Shown: in pieces, positions 17,830 through 26,520 of the stretch
Numbering within the stretch: position 1 is the stretch's first letter
How the letters are laid out: every line of letters starts with the position of its first letter
Origin: Chitinophagaceae bacterium
Lineage (GTDB): Bacteria; Bacteroidota; Bacteroidia; Chitinophagales; Chitinophagaceae
Direction of reading: 5' to 3'
Assembly (NCBI GenBank): GCA_023957125.1
Contig: JAMLHL010000009.1
Location: forward strand, 1 to 64,000
DNA length: 64,000 nt
Translations under genes and position numbers: made by a program
The notes under the pieces: generated by a model
The model's database searches: none
Told to the model about the DNA's origin: nothing
What the model saw: only the letters and a program-made list of their open reading frames with translations

Positions 17830-18817
17830 CGCCGTAACCGAAGGAGGGGTGAAATTGATTAACGAAAGACTTCACTTCTTTCTTATTCCGGAGGATATCG
17901 TGAATTTCTTCACGCAACCTGCCCTTCCCGATGCCGTGTACTACTATCAACATGGATTGCCTGTGCTGTAACGCCAGGTCGTAATATTTCTCAAAGGTTT
18001 TCAACTGCAGGTCTAATTTTTCATCGTTGCTCATTTTTTGCCAGGCATCGCTTAATTTTTCAATGTGCAGATCCACTACCGTTCGGGGCGGAGAAGACAG
18101 GCTTTGTTTCACCGATTCCAATACTTTAAATCCAGCAGCGGATAATTTCCCCAGGTCCGGTTTTTCGTCCGCCACCCGGTCGGGGTATTTTTCAAACAAC
18201 AGGAAGGAAAAGCTGGCTTCCTGCCGGAGCTTCATCTCTTCCACTTTCTGAAATACCTGTTTGGCTTTAAGCTTCAGAAAAGTTTCGTAATATTCCGCCT
18301 TTTTCTTATTGGATTTTGTAAGAGAAAATTCAAACCAGCATTTCGGATTGTCATTCAGCTTCTCAAAAGCTATGTCGTGCAGATAGAAGTCGCTTAAGGG
18401 CAGCGCTTCATTGGTCAGCTCAAAATCATGTTCCCCGGCAAAGGATAATTCATAGGTGAAAGCAAACGTATTTTCCGTTTGGTTAACAAGATACAGTCTG
18501 AATTTCTCTACGATATCATCGTCAAAAACATCTTTGTCAAATACGGGTAACAGCGCCAGCCATACGCCTTCTCCTACCTTGTATTTTGCATTTGTTTTTT
18601 CCTTTTTGATGTTGTCAATGTATTCTTTAGGTCGTGTAAAATCCATCTTCTTTTGGGAGAATCTTTTGAAGTAGGGGAAATCAATTTGGTCAAGATATAC
18701 CGGAAACCGGGCGCCTTTCACATCTACCATTACCATCTTATTGTCAAGAATGTCAATGATCTTCCCTTCTTCGTTTGAATGGATCAGCAGTACCGTATCT
18801 CCTACCTGGTATTTCAT
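17810..18817 (-). CDS. DUF2027 protein with C-terminal Smr domain
   Basis: 335 residues. The N-terminus has a small beta domain (YQVGDTVLLIHSNEEGKII, KOW/SH3-like). The middle is a beta-rich region typical of the Bacteroidota DUF2027 family. The C-terminal 90 residues are an Smr domain with VDLHIEKL and the VHGIGKGRLREEI loop. Smr domains nick or bind nucleic acids, for example in MutS2 and in collided-ribosome release; the role of the DUF2027 form is not known. It is convergent with uxaB, sharing 20 bp at the stop codons. Confidence 0.88.
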   Translation of the reverse strand: MKYQVGDTVLLIHSNEEGKIIDILDNKMVMVDVKGARFPVYLDQIDFPYFKRFSQKKMDFTRPKEYIDNIKKEKTNAKYKVGEGVWLALLPVFDKDVFDDDIVEKFRLYLVNQTENTFAFTYELSFAGEHDFELTNEALPLSDFYLHDIAFEKLNDNPKCWFEFSLTKSNKKKAEYYETFLKLKAKQVFQKVEEMKLRQEASFSFLLFEKYPDRVADEKPDLGKLSAAGFKVLESVKQSLSSPPRTVVDLHIEKLSDAWQKMSNDEKLDLQLKTFEKYYDLALQHRQSMLIVVHGIGKGRLREEIHDILRNKKEVKSFVNQFHPSFGYGATEIYF

Positions 18818-18999
18818 CCTTATTAATTTGCACCTTTTCTAACGAAAAACTCTTGGGGCAGGCGTTATCCCGGATTCTTGCCCATCTGTGGTATTTTCTT
18901 TTGTGAGAAATTTACCTGCGTATTACAACTTGCAAAAGTACTGAAAATAAGCCGTGATGCGAAAGTGGCCGGCATCGGAGGCGGCGCATTTCAATTTTT

Positions 19000-19121
19000 C
19001 GCATGGGATTGAAATCCCACGCAAGAATATGTGACCGAGCCTAAGGCTCCGGAACCTGGAATGGCAAGAGCTATCGGCCCGGTAGCATATTGTGCCAACG
19101 GATTTCAATCCGTTGCATGTT
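19000..19121. repeat. Inverted pair of REP-like palindromic units
   Basis: In the 500-bp gap between the Smr gene and the small DUF6728-like gene. Left unit about 19000-19052 and right unit about 19070-19119 are inverted copies. Both contain a palindrome built on GGATTGAAATCC (GGGATTGAAATCCC on the left; CGGATTTCAATCCG on the right), then an AATATG and a GCC...GGC stem (GAGCCTAAGGCTC on the left). The arrangement is that of a bacterial interspersed mosaic element. Apart from these units the gap 18818-19285 shows no gene. Confidence 0.65.
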
Positions 19122-19285
19122 TTACAGCTTTAACACCTGGCGGAAGATTGCGCGTTTTTGAGAAACAGGAAGGCAGGCGCATTCGGGCCTGCCCCGACGA
19201 ATGGAAGGACATTTATGGCATAGAAAAAATACGGGGTCGTTAAACAGCAACCCCTGATTATTATCCGTTTAACAATTTTTGATCC

Positions 19286-19293
19286 TACTTTTG
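19286..19293 (+). promoter_or_regulatory. Predicted -7 promoter box (TACTTTTG)
   Basis: TACTTTTG fits the Bacteroidota TAnnTTTG -7 element and lies 23 bp before the ATG of the small gene at 19317. A matching TTTG -33 element is not evident. Confidence 0.4.
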
Positions 19294-19316
19294 CGGAAGT
19301 AAATGAATCATATTGT

Positions 19317-19490
19317 ATGGGTATATGGCGTCAGATCGCGGAATATCTCTTCCTGAAAAAGAAAACCGGAGAACCGGAGGAAGACCGTAATTCATGGATA
19401 AAATATATGCATGGCATCAACCGGCTGTCTATTTTGTTGTTTCTCTTTGCCCTGCTTGTAATCATGATCCGTTCCGTAAGAAGTTGCTGA
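19317..19490 (+). CDS. Small membrane protein, DUF6728-like
   Basis: 57 residues. The N-terminus is amphipathic (MGIWRQIAEYLFLKKK), followed by an acidic stretch with GEPEEDRNSW, a KYMHGINRLSI motif and one membrane segment (LLFLFALLVIMI) before a basic tail. The order W-x2-E-Y-F/L-F-x-KKK ... MHGINR ... membrane helix is that of the small Bacteroidota family I know as DUF6728; the function is unknown. The reading frame has a promoter-like box upstream. It overlaps the 3' end of the convergent lpxB by 29 bp. Confidence 0.75.
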   Translation: MGIWRQIAEYLFLKKKTGEPEEDRNSWIKYMHGINRLSILLFLFALLVIMIRSVRSC

Positions 19491-20568
19491 TGGCCTTCGC
19501 AGCATTGGCGGAAGCGTGCCCTCCTTCACTCAACAGGGCCTTCAAAGCGGTATAGTCTTTCTCCAGGTTGTGGATCCTGTCCTGGTTGGTTAGCAGATCC
19601 TGCAGTTCTGCTTTCAGATTGGCTACAGTGAGATCGTGCTGTATCAGCTCTTTCACCACCGGCTTATCCATGATGAGGTTTACCAGGGAAATGTATTTGA
19701 TTTTGATCACCCGTTTGGCAATGGCATAGGAAATGGGGTTTCCTTTGTAGCATACCACTTCGGGCGTGCCAAACAAGGCTGTTTCCAGGGTAGCGGTTCC
19801 GGAGGTTACCAGGGCTGCTTTAGCCTGCAGCAGCAGGTCGTAAGTTTTTCCCAGGGTTGTTTTTACCTGCGGATACGCCCTGAGCAGTGCGCCATAAAAT
19901 TCCTCTTCCACCGCCGGCGCCATGGCTACCACAAATTGATATTCGGGAAAAAAAGTGCTTACCTCCAGCATCACGGGCAGCTTTTGAATGATCTCCTGTT
20001 TCCGGCTGCCGGGTAACAGGGCAACCAGGTTGTCTTTTTCTACGGTGTTGTATTGCGCCCGCCAGTCATTCACCACCTCCACCAGTGGATGCCCTACATA
20101 TTCCACTTCGTAGTTCCATTTTTTGTAAAAAGCTTTTTCAAAAGGGAGGATGACCAGCATTTTATCAACACAGTTTTTGATAGTACGCACCCTGTTTTCT
20201 TTCCAGGCCCATACCTGGGGAGAAATATAGTAGATGATCCTGAAGCCGGCGGCTTTTGCCCACCGGGCGATGCGTAAATTAAAACCGGGGTAATCAATCA
20301 GGATGATCGCGTCGGGCTGAAAATCCAGGATATCCTTCTTACAGAAAGAAAGGTTACGGAAGATGGTTTTCAGGTTCTTTACCACCTCAATGAATCCCAT
20401 AAATGCCAGGTCGCGGTAATGTCTTACCAGGTCGGCGCCCGCTGCTGCCATCAAATCGCCCCCCCAGCACCGGAAGCCGCCCCCCGGATCCAGTTTCTTC
20501 AGTTCTTTTATCAGGTTGGATCCGTGAAGATCTCCCGACGCTTCTCCGGCAATGATATAGTATTTCAT
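19462..20568 (-). CDS. lpxB: Lipid-A-disaccharide synthase LpxB
   Basis: 368 residues, GT19 family. Recognised by YYIIAGEASGDLHG at the start, then FRCWGGDLM, ILIDYPGFNLRIA, YYISPQVWAWKENR and ALLPGSRKQEI. It joins UDP-2,3-diacylglucosamine and lipid X to give the lipid A disaccharide at the inner membrane. It is the last gene of a group with surE and a small membrane protein, an arrangement that recurs in Bacteroidota. The ending overlaps the convergent small gene. Confidence 0.96.
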   Translation of the reverse strand: MKYYIIAGEASGDLHGSNLIKELKKLDPGGGFRCWGGDLMAAAGADLVRHYRDLAFMGFIEVVKNLKTIFRNLSFCKKDILDFQPDAIILIDYPGFNLRIARWAKAAGFRIIYYISPQVWAWKENRVRTIKNCVDKMLVILPFEKAFYKKWNYEVEYVGHPLVEVVNDWRAQYNTVEKDNLVALLPGSRKQEIIQKLPVMLEVSTFFPEYQFVVAMAPAVEEEFYGALLRAYPQVKTTLGKTYDLLLQAKAALVTSGTATLETALFGTPEVVCYKGNPISYAIAKRVIKIKYISLVNLIMDKPVVKELIQHDLTVANLKAELQDLLTNQDRIHNLEKDYTALKALLSEGGHASANAAKAISNFLRNGS

Positions 20569-20709
20569 CCGGTTTTTTTATGTTTTTAAATGGTCTGATG
20601 GAACTTTGCAAACAGTTATTCCCCTTTTGCAGCAATAATGAATCGTACTCCGTTTCATTTTCTGCTTTTCGTTCAGGATACACGATGGTTCACCAATGCT
20701 TCCGTTTGA

Positions 20710-21009
20710 TTATCCGATAAGTTTAAACAGCAGCGCTGCAACGCCATAAAGCAGGGTGGCCGTAAAAATACCCCTTGCCGAACGATCCCGGTGCGAATTA
20801 ACATAGAAGGTGAAGATAACGATATTCACAAAAAGGCAGGGAATGGTCACTGCCGTTACCAGCCTGTTGTTGCCATGAAAGGCCCGGAACATATCGCCCA
20901 GGCTGTACAACGGGTAAAATTTGAAAAAATAATAAACGATCAGGCTTAGCGCAGGAACCAGTAGTCCCAGAAGAAGCCCGAAGAGCAGGTTGTTTTTTTT
21001 GAAGATCAC
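20710..21009 (-). CDS. Small membrane protein between surE and lpxB
   Basis: 99 residues with three hydrophobic segments (about 8-28, 50-70 and 80-97). It starts with GTG whose last bases overlap the surE stop (GTGA, 4 bp), which indicates translational coupling. No known domain is recognised. It is followed by 141 bp and then lpxB. Possible role in envelope biogenesis only by association. Confidence 0.78.
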   Translation of the reverse strand: MIFKKNNLLFGLLLGLLVPALSLIVYYFFKFYPLYSLGDMFRAFHGNNRLVTAVTIPCLFVNIVIFTFYVNSHRDRSARGIFTATLLYGVAALLFKLIG

Positions 21010-21794
21010 GGTTTAAATATTTTTTCAAGTTTGGTTTTTAAAACGTAATTGGTGAGGTCAAATTGCACCGGCACCACACTCACATAGTTGTTGGACAGCG
21101 CCCATACATCTGTATCCTTTCCTTTATCGAAGTTCACGAAAGCGCCGCTAAGCCAGTAATATTTTTTCCCGGCGGGATCTTTTCTTTCGTCAAAGTCTTC
21201 TTCAAATTTGGCGTAGGCCTGCCTGCATACTTTAACCCCACTGACCAGGCTTTCATCAACGGCGGGGAAGTTCACATTCAGGCAGAGGTGCTTGTCTGAT
21301 CTCCGTTTGATTATTTTCTCCACAATGATCCGCGCATATTTTTTAGCCATGGAAAAATCGGCTTCCATACTGTAATCAAGCAGGGAAAAACCGATGGAAG
21401 GAATGTTTTCAATAGAGGCTTCGATAGCGGCGCTCATGGTGCCCGAGTAGATGACGTTGATGGAATGGTTGGCCCCGTGATTAATACCGCTCAGGCAGAT
21501 ATCAGGTTTCTTATGCAGGATCTTATCGGTAGCCAGTTTAACGCAGTCAACCGGTGTTCCGCTGCAACTCCAGGCTTCAATACCCTTCATCAAATGAACT
21601 TGCTGAAGACGTAGCGGAGAGCCGATAGTTATGGCATGCCCCATACCCGACTGCGGTTTATCGGGCGCCACCACTATGATTTTTCCCAACCCCTTAACCG
21701 CTTCTATCAAATTAAAAATACCCGGCGCCATAATGCCATCGTCGTTTGTGATCAATATAACCGGTTGTTGTTTGTTGCCCTTAGCTGTTGCCAT
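21006..21794 (-). CDS. surE: 5'/3'-nucleotidase SurE
   Basis: 262 residues. The metal and phosphate motifs are clear: ILITNDDGIMAPGI at the N-terminus, VVAPDKPQSGMGHAIT, SGTPVDCVKLA, and LSGINHGANHSINVIYSGTMSAA. SurE is a metal-dependent phosphatase acting on nucleoside monophosphates. Coupled to the next membrane protein gene by a 4-bp overlap. Confidence 0.96.
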   Translation of the reverse strand: MATAKGNKQQPVILITNDDGIMAPGIFNLIEAVKGLGKIIVVAPDKPQSGMGHAITIGSPLRLQQVHLMKGIEAWSCSGTPVDCVKLATDKILHKKPDICLSGINHGANHSINVIYSGTMSAAIEASIENIPSIGFSLLDYSMEADFSMAKKYARIIVEKIIKRRSDKHLCLNVNFPAVDESLVSGVKVCRQAYAKFEEDFDERKDPAGKKYYWLSGAFVNFDKGKDTDVWALSNNYVSVVPVQFDLTNYVLKTKLEKIFKP

Positions 21795-21955
21795 TCGATG
21801 GGGATATTTTATTTGTAAAAATCCGGATTATTTGCTTGCTGCCCAAATTGGGTGCATTTACCGTCGGTGAGAGCTGTTCTCTTTGAGGCAAAATGAGAGG
21901 TGAAGAATGTCGGATTTTCCTGACCGTAAATAATTTTAAAAAAATTAGCAAAAAA

Positions 21956-21996
21956 TTTGGATACAACTAATAATGTTAGTATTTTAGCGTTACTAA
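21956..21996 (+). promoter_or_regulatory. Promoter and candidate operator of the XRE-S24 gene
   Basis: TTTG (21956-21959), 20 bases, then TATTTTAG (21980-21987), a near match to TAnnTTTG. The inverted repeat TTAGTA (21976-21981) and TACTAA (21991-21996) spans the -7 box, so a repressor bound there would block transcription. The gene begins 11 bp later. Negative autoregulation by the encoded protein is the simplest reading. Confidence 0.5.
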
Positions 21997-22006
21997 AACG
22001 ATTAGC

Positions 22007-22762
22007 ATGGCACAATCACTCGCCGGTCAAAACCTGAAATATCTTCGTAAGCTGCGCGGCTGGACGCAGGAAGAATTGGCAAATAAATTAGGGATCAAGC
22101 GCTCTTTGGTCGGTGCTTACGAAGAAGAGCGGGCCGACCCCCGTATCGAGGTACTTGAAAAACTGGGCGATATGTTTAAGTTGACACTGGATGATCTGTT
22201 GCTAAAGGACCTCAGCGAAGTAAAAAATAATTATCTGGCCCGGCGCCGGCAGCAGAAGCTGATGTCGGAGCACAATGTGATCCATTTTGTACCCGTAAAA
22301 GCTGCGGCAGGTTATCTTGCCGGGTATGCGGATACCGAATTCATTGATGAGTTGAATACATTTACATTGCCTATGCTGACGGGGGGACATTACAGGGCTT
22401 TTGAAATTGTGGGCGACAGTATGTTGCCTACGCCCAGCGGTTCAATAATTGTGGGTGAAAAAGTGGATAGCCTCGAAGATGCAAAAAACAACCATGCGTT
22501 TATTGTGGTTTCCCGCAATGAAGGCATCGTTTACAAACGCATTGAAAAAAATAACCGTAATAAAAATAAAATAACGCTTGCAAGCGATAATCCCGCTTAT
22601 CAGCCCTACCAGGTGAATGCGGAAGACATCGTGGAGTTGTGGAAAGCGCAGATGGTGATCAGCAAAGTTGCCGATCAGCAACGTTGGGATGTAAATCAAC
22701 TGGCCTCCCTGGTCAGCAACCTCCAGGAGCAGGTAAGCCTGATGAAGAAAAAGTACAATTAA
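22007..22762 (+). CDS. XRE-family repressor with S24 (LexA/CI-like) peptidase domain
   Basis: 251 residues. N-terminal helix-turn-helix (LRGWTQEELANKLGIKRSLVGAYEEER, stated here by its core WTQEELANKLG), then a linker, a probable self-cleavage Ala-Gly site in VKAAAGYLAGY, and the S24 core with the catalytic serine in VGDSMLP and lysine in GIVYKRI. A coiled C-terminal tail follows. Proteins of this type hold a promoter repressed until stress triggers cleavage. Single-gene unit, divergent from surE. No prophage genes are nearby, so it is likely a chromosomal stress regulator. Confidence 0.9.
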   Translation: MAQSLAGQNLKYLRKLRGWTQEELANKLGIKRSLVGAYEEERADPRIEVLEKLGDMFKLTLDDLLLKDLSEVKNNYLARRRQQKLMSEHNVIHFVPVKAAAGYLAGYADTEFIDELNTFTLPMLTGGHYRAFEIVGDSMLPTPSGSIIVGEKVDSLEDAKNNHAFIVVSRNEGIVYKRIEKNNRNKNKITLASDNPAYQPYQVNAEDIVELWKAQMVISKVADQQRWDVNQLASLVSNLQEQVSLMKKKYN

Positions 22763-22791
22763 CAGGGTTGGGGAATACGATAGGAAAATGA

Positions 22792-22826
22792 AGGCGAATA
22801 TTCTGGGGCATTCCGGATATTCGCCT
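22792..22826 (+). terminator. Hairpin after the XRE-S24 gene
   Basis: Inverted repeat AGGCGAATAT (22792-22801) and ATATTCGCCT (22817-22826), 10 bp perfect, 15-base loop, 30 bp after the stop codon. The following T content is weak. Probable terminator. The remaining gap up to 23132 holds three GTCAA words near 22873-22902 but no gene. Confidence 0.6.
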
Positions 22827-23132
22827 CATTCCTTTCGGTATAACCTTCTGAATAAAAAAAGGGGGTACGGTTGTCAATACTTTCAGCGTCAATCAACGTC
22901 AACTTCTTCGACTTTTCGTTGGATATCTTATTGCGGTATTGGATGAGTTAAAAACGGGCAATTGGGTTCTCGTTTTTGAACGGTTGTCAAACTTATTGAT
23001 TTTTTTAACAAAAATTAAAAAATTGATGCCATTGAATTTTAAAATTATTTACAAGTTATCCCCAAATGGTACCGGATTTTAATTTTCAGACCATGCAAGC
23101 GATTGCTTACTTTGTATCTCAATCTCACTATT

Positions 23133-25460
23133 ATGTCAAAAGAATTGAGAAAACGGCTTGCACTTGAATACCACGCTAAAGGGAGACCGGGAAAGATTGA
23201 AGTCATATCTACAAAGGAAGCAAAAACGCAGCATGATCTTTCACTCGCGTATTCTCCGGGAGTTGCCGAACCCTGCAAAGCTATCCGGCAAAACGCGGAA
23301 GCGGTATATAAATATACGGCAAAAGGAAACTTGGTAGCGGTGATCAGCAATGGTACCTCAGTGCTGGGCCTGGGTGATATTGGTCCGGAGGCGGGGAAGC
23401 CGGTCATGGAAGGCAAAGCGGTATTGTTTAAAGTATTTGCCGACATTGATGTGTTTGATATAGAAATTGACGAAAAGGATCCTGAAAAGTTTGTTCAGAT
23501 CGTAAGATCGCTGGAACCTACGTTTGGCGGTATCAACCTGGAAGATATTAAGGCTCCTGAATGTTTTTACATTGAAGCGGCCCTGAGGAGCAGTATGAAG
23601 ATACCCGTAATGCACGACGATCAGCACGGAACGGCTATCATCAGTTCCGCCGCATTGCTCAATGCGCTGGCATTACAGGGTAAAAGTCTGGATGCAGTAA
23701 AGATTGTGATCAATGGGGCCGGGGCGGCAGCCATGGCCTGTGTGCAACTTTATGAAGCTCTGGGCGCTAAAAGCGGCCATATTATCATGTTCGATAAAGA
23801 AGGCGTTTTATATAAAGGCAGACCAGGGCTGGATGAGATAAAGAAAAGATTTGCAAATGCAACGAATAAAAACCTGACCCTGGCGGAGGCGATGAAAGGA
23901 GCGGATGTGTTTGTGGGTTTAAGTGCAGCCAAAACAGTAACGCCGGCGATGGTGAAAAGCATGGGTAAGCGGCCGGTGGTGTTCGCTCTCGCTAATCCTG
24001 ATCCTGAAATCAGTTGGGACGAAGCCAATGCGGTTCGCAAAGATATTATAATGGCTACGGGGCGAACGGATTACCCCAACCAGGTGAACAATGTGCTCGG
24101 CTTTCCTTATATTTTCCGCGGCGCACTCGATGTACGGGCCACCGGTATCAATGAAGAAATGAAAATGGCCGCTGTAAAAGCCCTGGCGGATCTTGCCAAA
24201 ACCCCGGTGCCGGATATTGTTACCCTGGCTTACGGCGAAAGAAATATGGTGTTTGGCCCCAGGTATATTATTCCGAAACCGCTTGATCCGAGGCTTATTT
24301 CCACCGTTTCCCCTGCCGTGGCCAAAGCCGCCATTGAAAGCGGGGTAGCCCGGCACGTTATTGAAGACTGGGAAAAATATAAAATTGAACTGGATGGACG
24401 CCTGGGCAACGACAACCAGTTGTTCCGGGTAATCGGCACCAAGGCCCGGAAGGATCCGCGCCGGGTGGTGTTTGCCGAGGCAGACAATGAAAGGATACTG
24501 AAAGCCGCCCAGATCGTACTGGATGAAAATATCGCTTATCCTATACTGTTAGGGGAAGAACAAAGGATAGCGGCAATTGCCCGGGAAAACGGGATTGATC
24601 TGGAGGGAATGGTGGTCATCAATCCCCGGAGCGATACCTGGAGTAAAATCAGGGATGAGTATGCGGCATTGTATTTTAAGAAGCGGCAACGGCGGGGAGT
24701 AAATTATTATGAAGCGTCCAAATCCATGAAAGACAGGATCCGTTTTGCCTGTATGATGGTCAGCGCCGGAGATGCAGACGCGGTGATCGGCGGACTTACA
24801 CGTAATTATCCGGATACGGTAAAGCCTGCCCTGGAAATAGTAGGCACAGAAAGCGGCGTAGATAAGATTGCAGGAATGTATATTGTGGTGACCAAAAAAG
24901 GTCCCCTGTTCCTTGCCGACACTACGGTCAATTTTAATCCTACCGCCGAAGAACTTGCCAACATCACTTTATTAACCGCTAAGGAAATAAAAATCTTTGG
25001 GATCACCCCGCATATTGCCCTGCTCAGTTATTCCAATTTTGGCACCAGCGATGGCGCCGAAGCAAAGCTGGTAAGGAAAACAAGGGAATTGCTCAAACAA
25101 ATGAGTCCGGATCTGATCGTGGACGGAGAAATGCAGGGGATCATCGCTTTCAATAAAGAGATACTAAAAGAAAATTTTCCTTTCAGCGAGCTGGTGGACA
25201 AGGATGTGAATACACTTATCTTTCCGAATCTCAGCGCCGGCAATATTGCTTACAACCTGTTGCAGGAGATGGCGGGCTTCGATACCATTGGACCTGTACT
25301 GCTTGGATTAGATAAACCGGTACATGTATTGCAGTTGGGCAGCTCGGTCAGAACCATTGTCAACATGGTACAGATTGCCGTAGTGGATGCCCAGCAAAAA
25401 AGCCCCCGGAACAACAACGGGCGTTCGGGGAAAGATCATCCCTGGTGGGGGAAGTCTTAA
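23133..25460 (+). CDS. maeB: NADP-dependent malic enzyme fused to phosphotransacetylase-like domain (MaeB type)
   Basis: 775 residues from the ATG at 23133 ([14 protein letters not shown]). The malic enzyme half shows [13 protein letters not shown], the [18 protein letters not shown] region, [20 protein letters not shown] and a Rossmann motif [11 protein letters not shown]. From about residue 430 the phosphate acetyltransferase domain begins ([19 protein letters not shown]), which in MaeB proteins binds acetyl-CoA as a regulator. The enzyme decarboxylates malate to pyruvate and yields NADPH. Stands alone. Confidence 0.95.
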   Translation: MSKELRKRLALEYHAKGRPGKIEVISTKEAKTQHDLSLAYSPGVAEPCKAIRQNAEAVYKYTAKGNLVAVISNGTSVLGLGDIGPEAGKPVMEGKAVLFKVFADIDVFDIEIDEKDPEKFVQIVRSLEPTFGGINLEDIKAPECFYIEAALRSSMKIPVMHDDQHGTAIISSAALLNALALQGKSLDAVKIVINGAGAAAMACVQLYEALGAKSGHIIMFDKEGVLYKGRPGLDEIKKRFANATNKNLTLAEAMKGADVFVGLSAAKTVTPAMVKSMGKRPVVFALANPDPEISWDEANAVRKDIIMATGRTDYPNQVNNVLGFPYIFRGALDVRATGINEEMKMAAVKALADLAKTPVPDIVTLAYGERNMVFGPRYIIPKPLDPRLISTVSPAVAKAAIESGVARHVIEDWEKYKIELDGRLGNDNQLFRVIGTKARKDPRRVVFAEADNERILKAAQIVLDENIAYPILLGEEQRIAAIARENGIDLEGMVVINPRSDTWSKIRDEYAALYFKKRQRRGVNYYEASKSMKDRIRFACMMVSAGDADAVIGGLTRNYPDTVKPALEIVGTESGVDKIAGMYIVVTKKGPLFLADTTVNFNPTAEELANITLLTAKEIKIFGITPHIALLSYSNFGTSDGAEAKLVRKTRELLKQMSPDLIVDGEMQGIIAFNKEILKENFPFSELVDKDVNTLIFPNLSAGNIAYNLLQEMAGFDTIGPVLLGLDKPVHVLQLGSSVRTIVNMVQIAVVDAQQKSPRNNNGRSGKDHPWWGKS

Positions 25461-25630
25461 CCCACATTGCAGCTATCCAGACAGAAACTGAGTAATAGTG
25501 CGGGTTTCATTTTTTTTAGATGGCGGTTTGTGTACTACAAATTTAATTTGTTTAAAAGGTTTGGATTTTATGCCTTTGAGTGCATCATGTATTTTTTTAG
25601 GTCTTCTGATGGCTCGGTACATCTTTTTTT

Positions 25631-25796
25631 CTCCGCAGAGTCTCAACTCCGCGCTGCGTGCGTCGGCTGGACGCTGCGGCAGTCGCGAGTAGGCGTATTT
25701 GTTCTCCGAATTGCGGGGATTCTCCGCAGTGTCTCAACTCCGGGCCTCTGTGTGTTGGCTGGACGCTGCGGTAGGCGGAGAGTGGGCGTATTTGTT
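25631..25796. repeat. Tandem REP-like units upstream of the Y1 transposase
   Basis: Two direct imperfect copies of about 73-75 bp: 25631-25703 and 25722-25796. Each opens with CTCCGCAG-GTCTCAACTCCG-type sequence, has GGCTGGACGCTGCGG in the middle and closes with GGCGTATTTGTT. CTCCGCAG and CTGCGG(AG) can pair within a unit. An inverted third copy is downstream of the transposase. The rest of the gap 25461-25830 shows no gene. Confidence 0.7.
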
Positions 25797-25830
25797 TTGA
25801 AGTAATATTTGGATATCTTAGTACCCGCCT

Positions 25831-26414
25831 ATGCCAGTGCGTCGAAAAATATCAGAACCGTTCGGCATATACTTCATCACATTTACCTGTGCCAGGTGGT
25901 TGCCTCTTTTCTCCATTACCAATAGCTATCATGTAGTATACAACGGGTTTGATTATCTAAAGTCTCAGGGACATTATATTGTTGGTTACGCTATAATGCC
26001 CAATCATGTTCATGCAATAATCGGTTTTGTAAATACCGGTAAATCTATTAATACTATTGTAGGCAATGGTAAACGCTTTATGGCTTATGAACTTGTGCAG
26101 TTATTAAAGCAGCAAAATCATGAAAATATATTAATGCAATTAGAACAGTGGGTAAACCATACGGATAAATCCCGAAATAAAAATCATGAAGTATTTGAGC
26201 CATCATTTGGATCACAAAGAATGTATAAAAACGTTGAGGTTTACTGGGAACGTAAAATTCACATTATGTATCATTTGAAATCCATGTCGCTGGAATTCCG
26301 CCACTTGTAATACAACCGGAGGATTATAAACACAGTTCTGCCAAATACTATATTGCCGGTGAGCAGGAGTGTATCCTGTCTGCAACTACATGTTGTTGCA
26401 GGATATGGATTTAA
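25831..26414 (+). pseudogene. REP-associated Y1 (IS200-like) transposase, C-terminus broken by frameshifts
   Basis: The first 145 or so codons read as a Y1 transposase: ITFTCARWLPLF near the start, the HUH metal motif in MPNHVHAII, and a GNGKRFMAYEL stretch with the probable nucleophilic tyrosine. After about 26265 the family's NPC-x-WN motif is found one frame over (AAT CCA TGT CGC TGG AAT) and the final PEDYKHSSAKYYIAGEQE motif in the third frame, up to a stop at 26414. The frame read from the ATG stops at 26310. Two frame changes imply a dead gene. It is flanked by REP-like units, as RAYT genes are. Confidence 0.82.
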
Positions 26415-26437
26415 CGAAACGAAGACGGTGACGATGA

Positions 26438-26489
26438 CCCGCAGAGTCCGGCTCGCACACAATGGCCCGGAGTCGAGACTCTGCAGAGA
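26438..26489. repeat. Inverted REP-like unit downstream of the Y1 transposase
   Basis: Reverse complement of the units at 25631-25796: read on the minus strand it gives CTCTGCAGAGTCTCGACTCC and then a GGACTCTGCGG close. With the upstream tandem pair it brackets the transposase remnant. Confidence 0.65.
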
Positions 26490-26520
26490 ACTAATCTTTC
26501 TCGTGTTAAGCGGAAAGAAG

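Noticed and set aside
22861..22902. Cluster of GTCAA words after the XRE-S24 hairpin, considered as a binding array or CRISPR-like repeat
   Set aside because: Only three short words with irregular spacing; no repeat-spacer structure.
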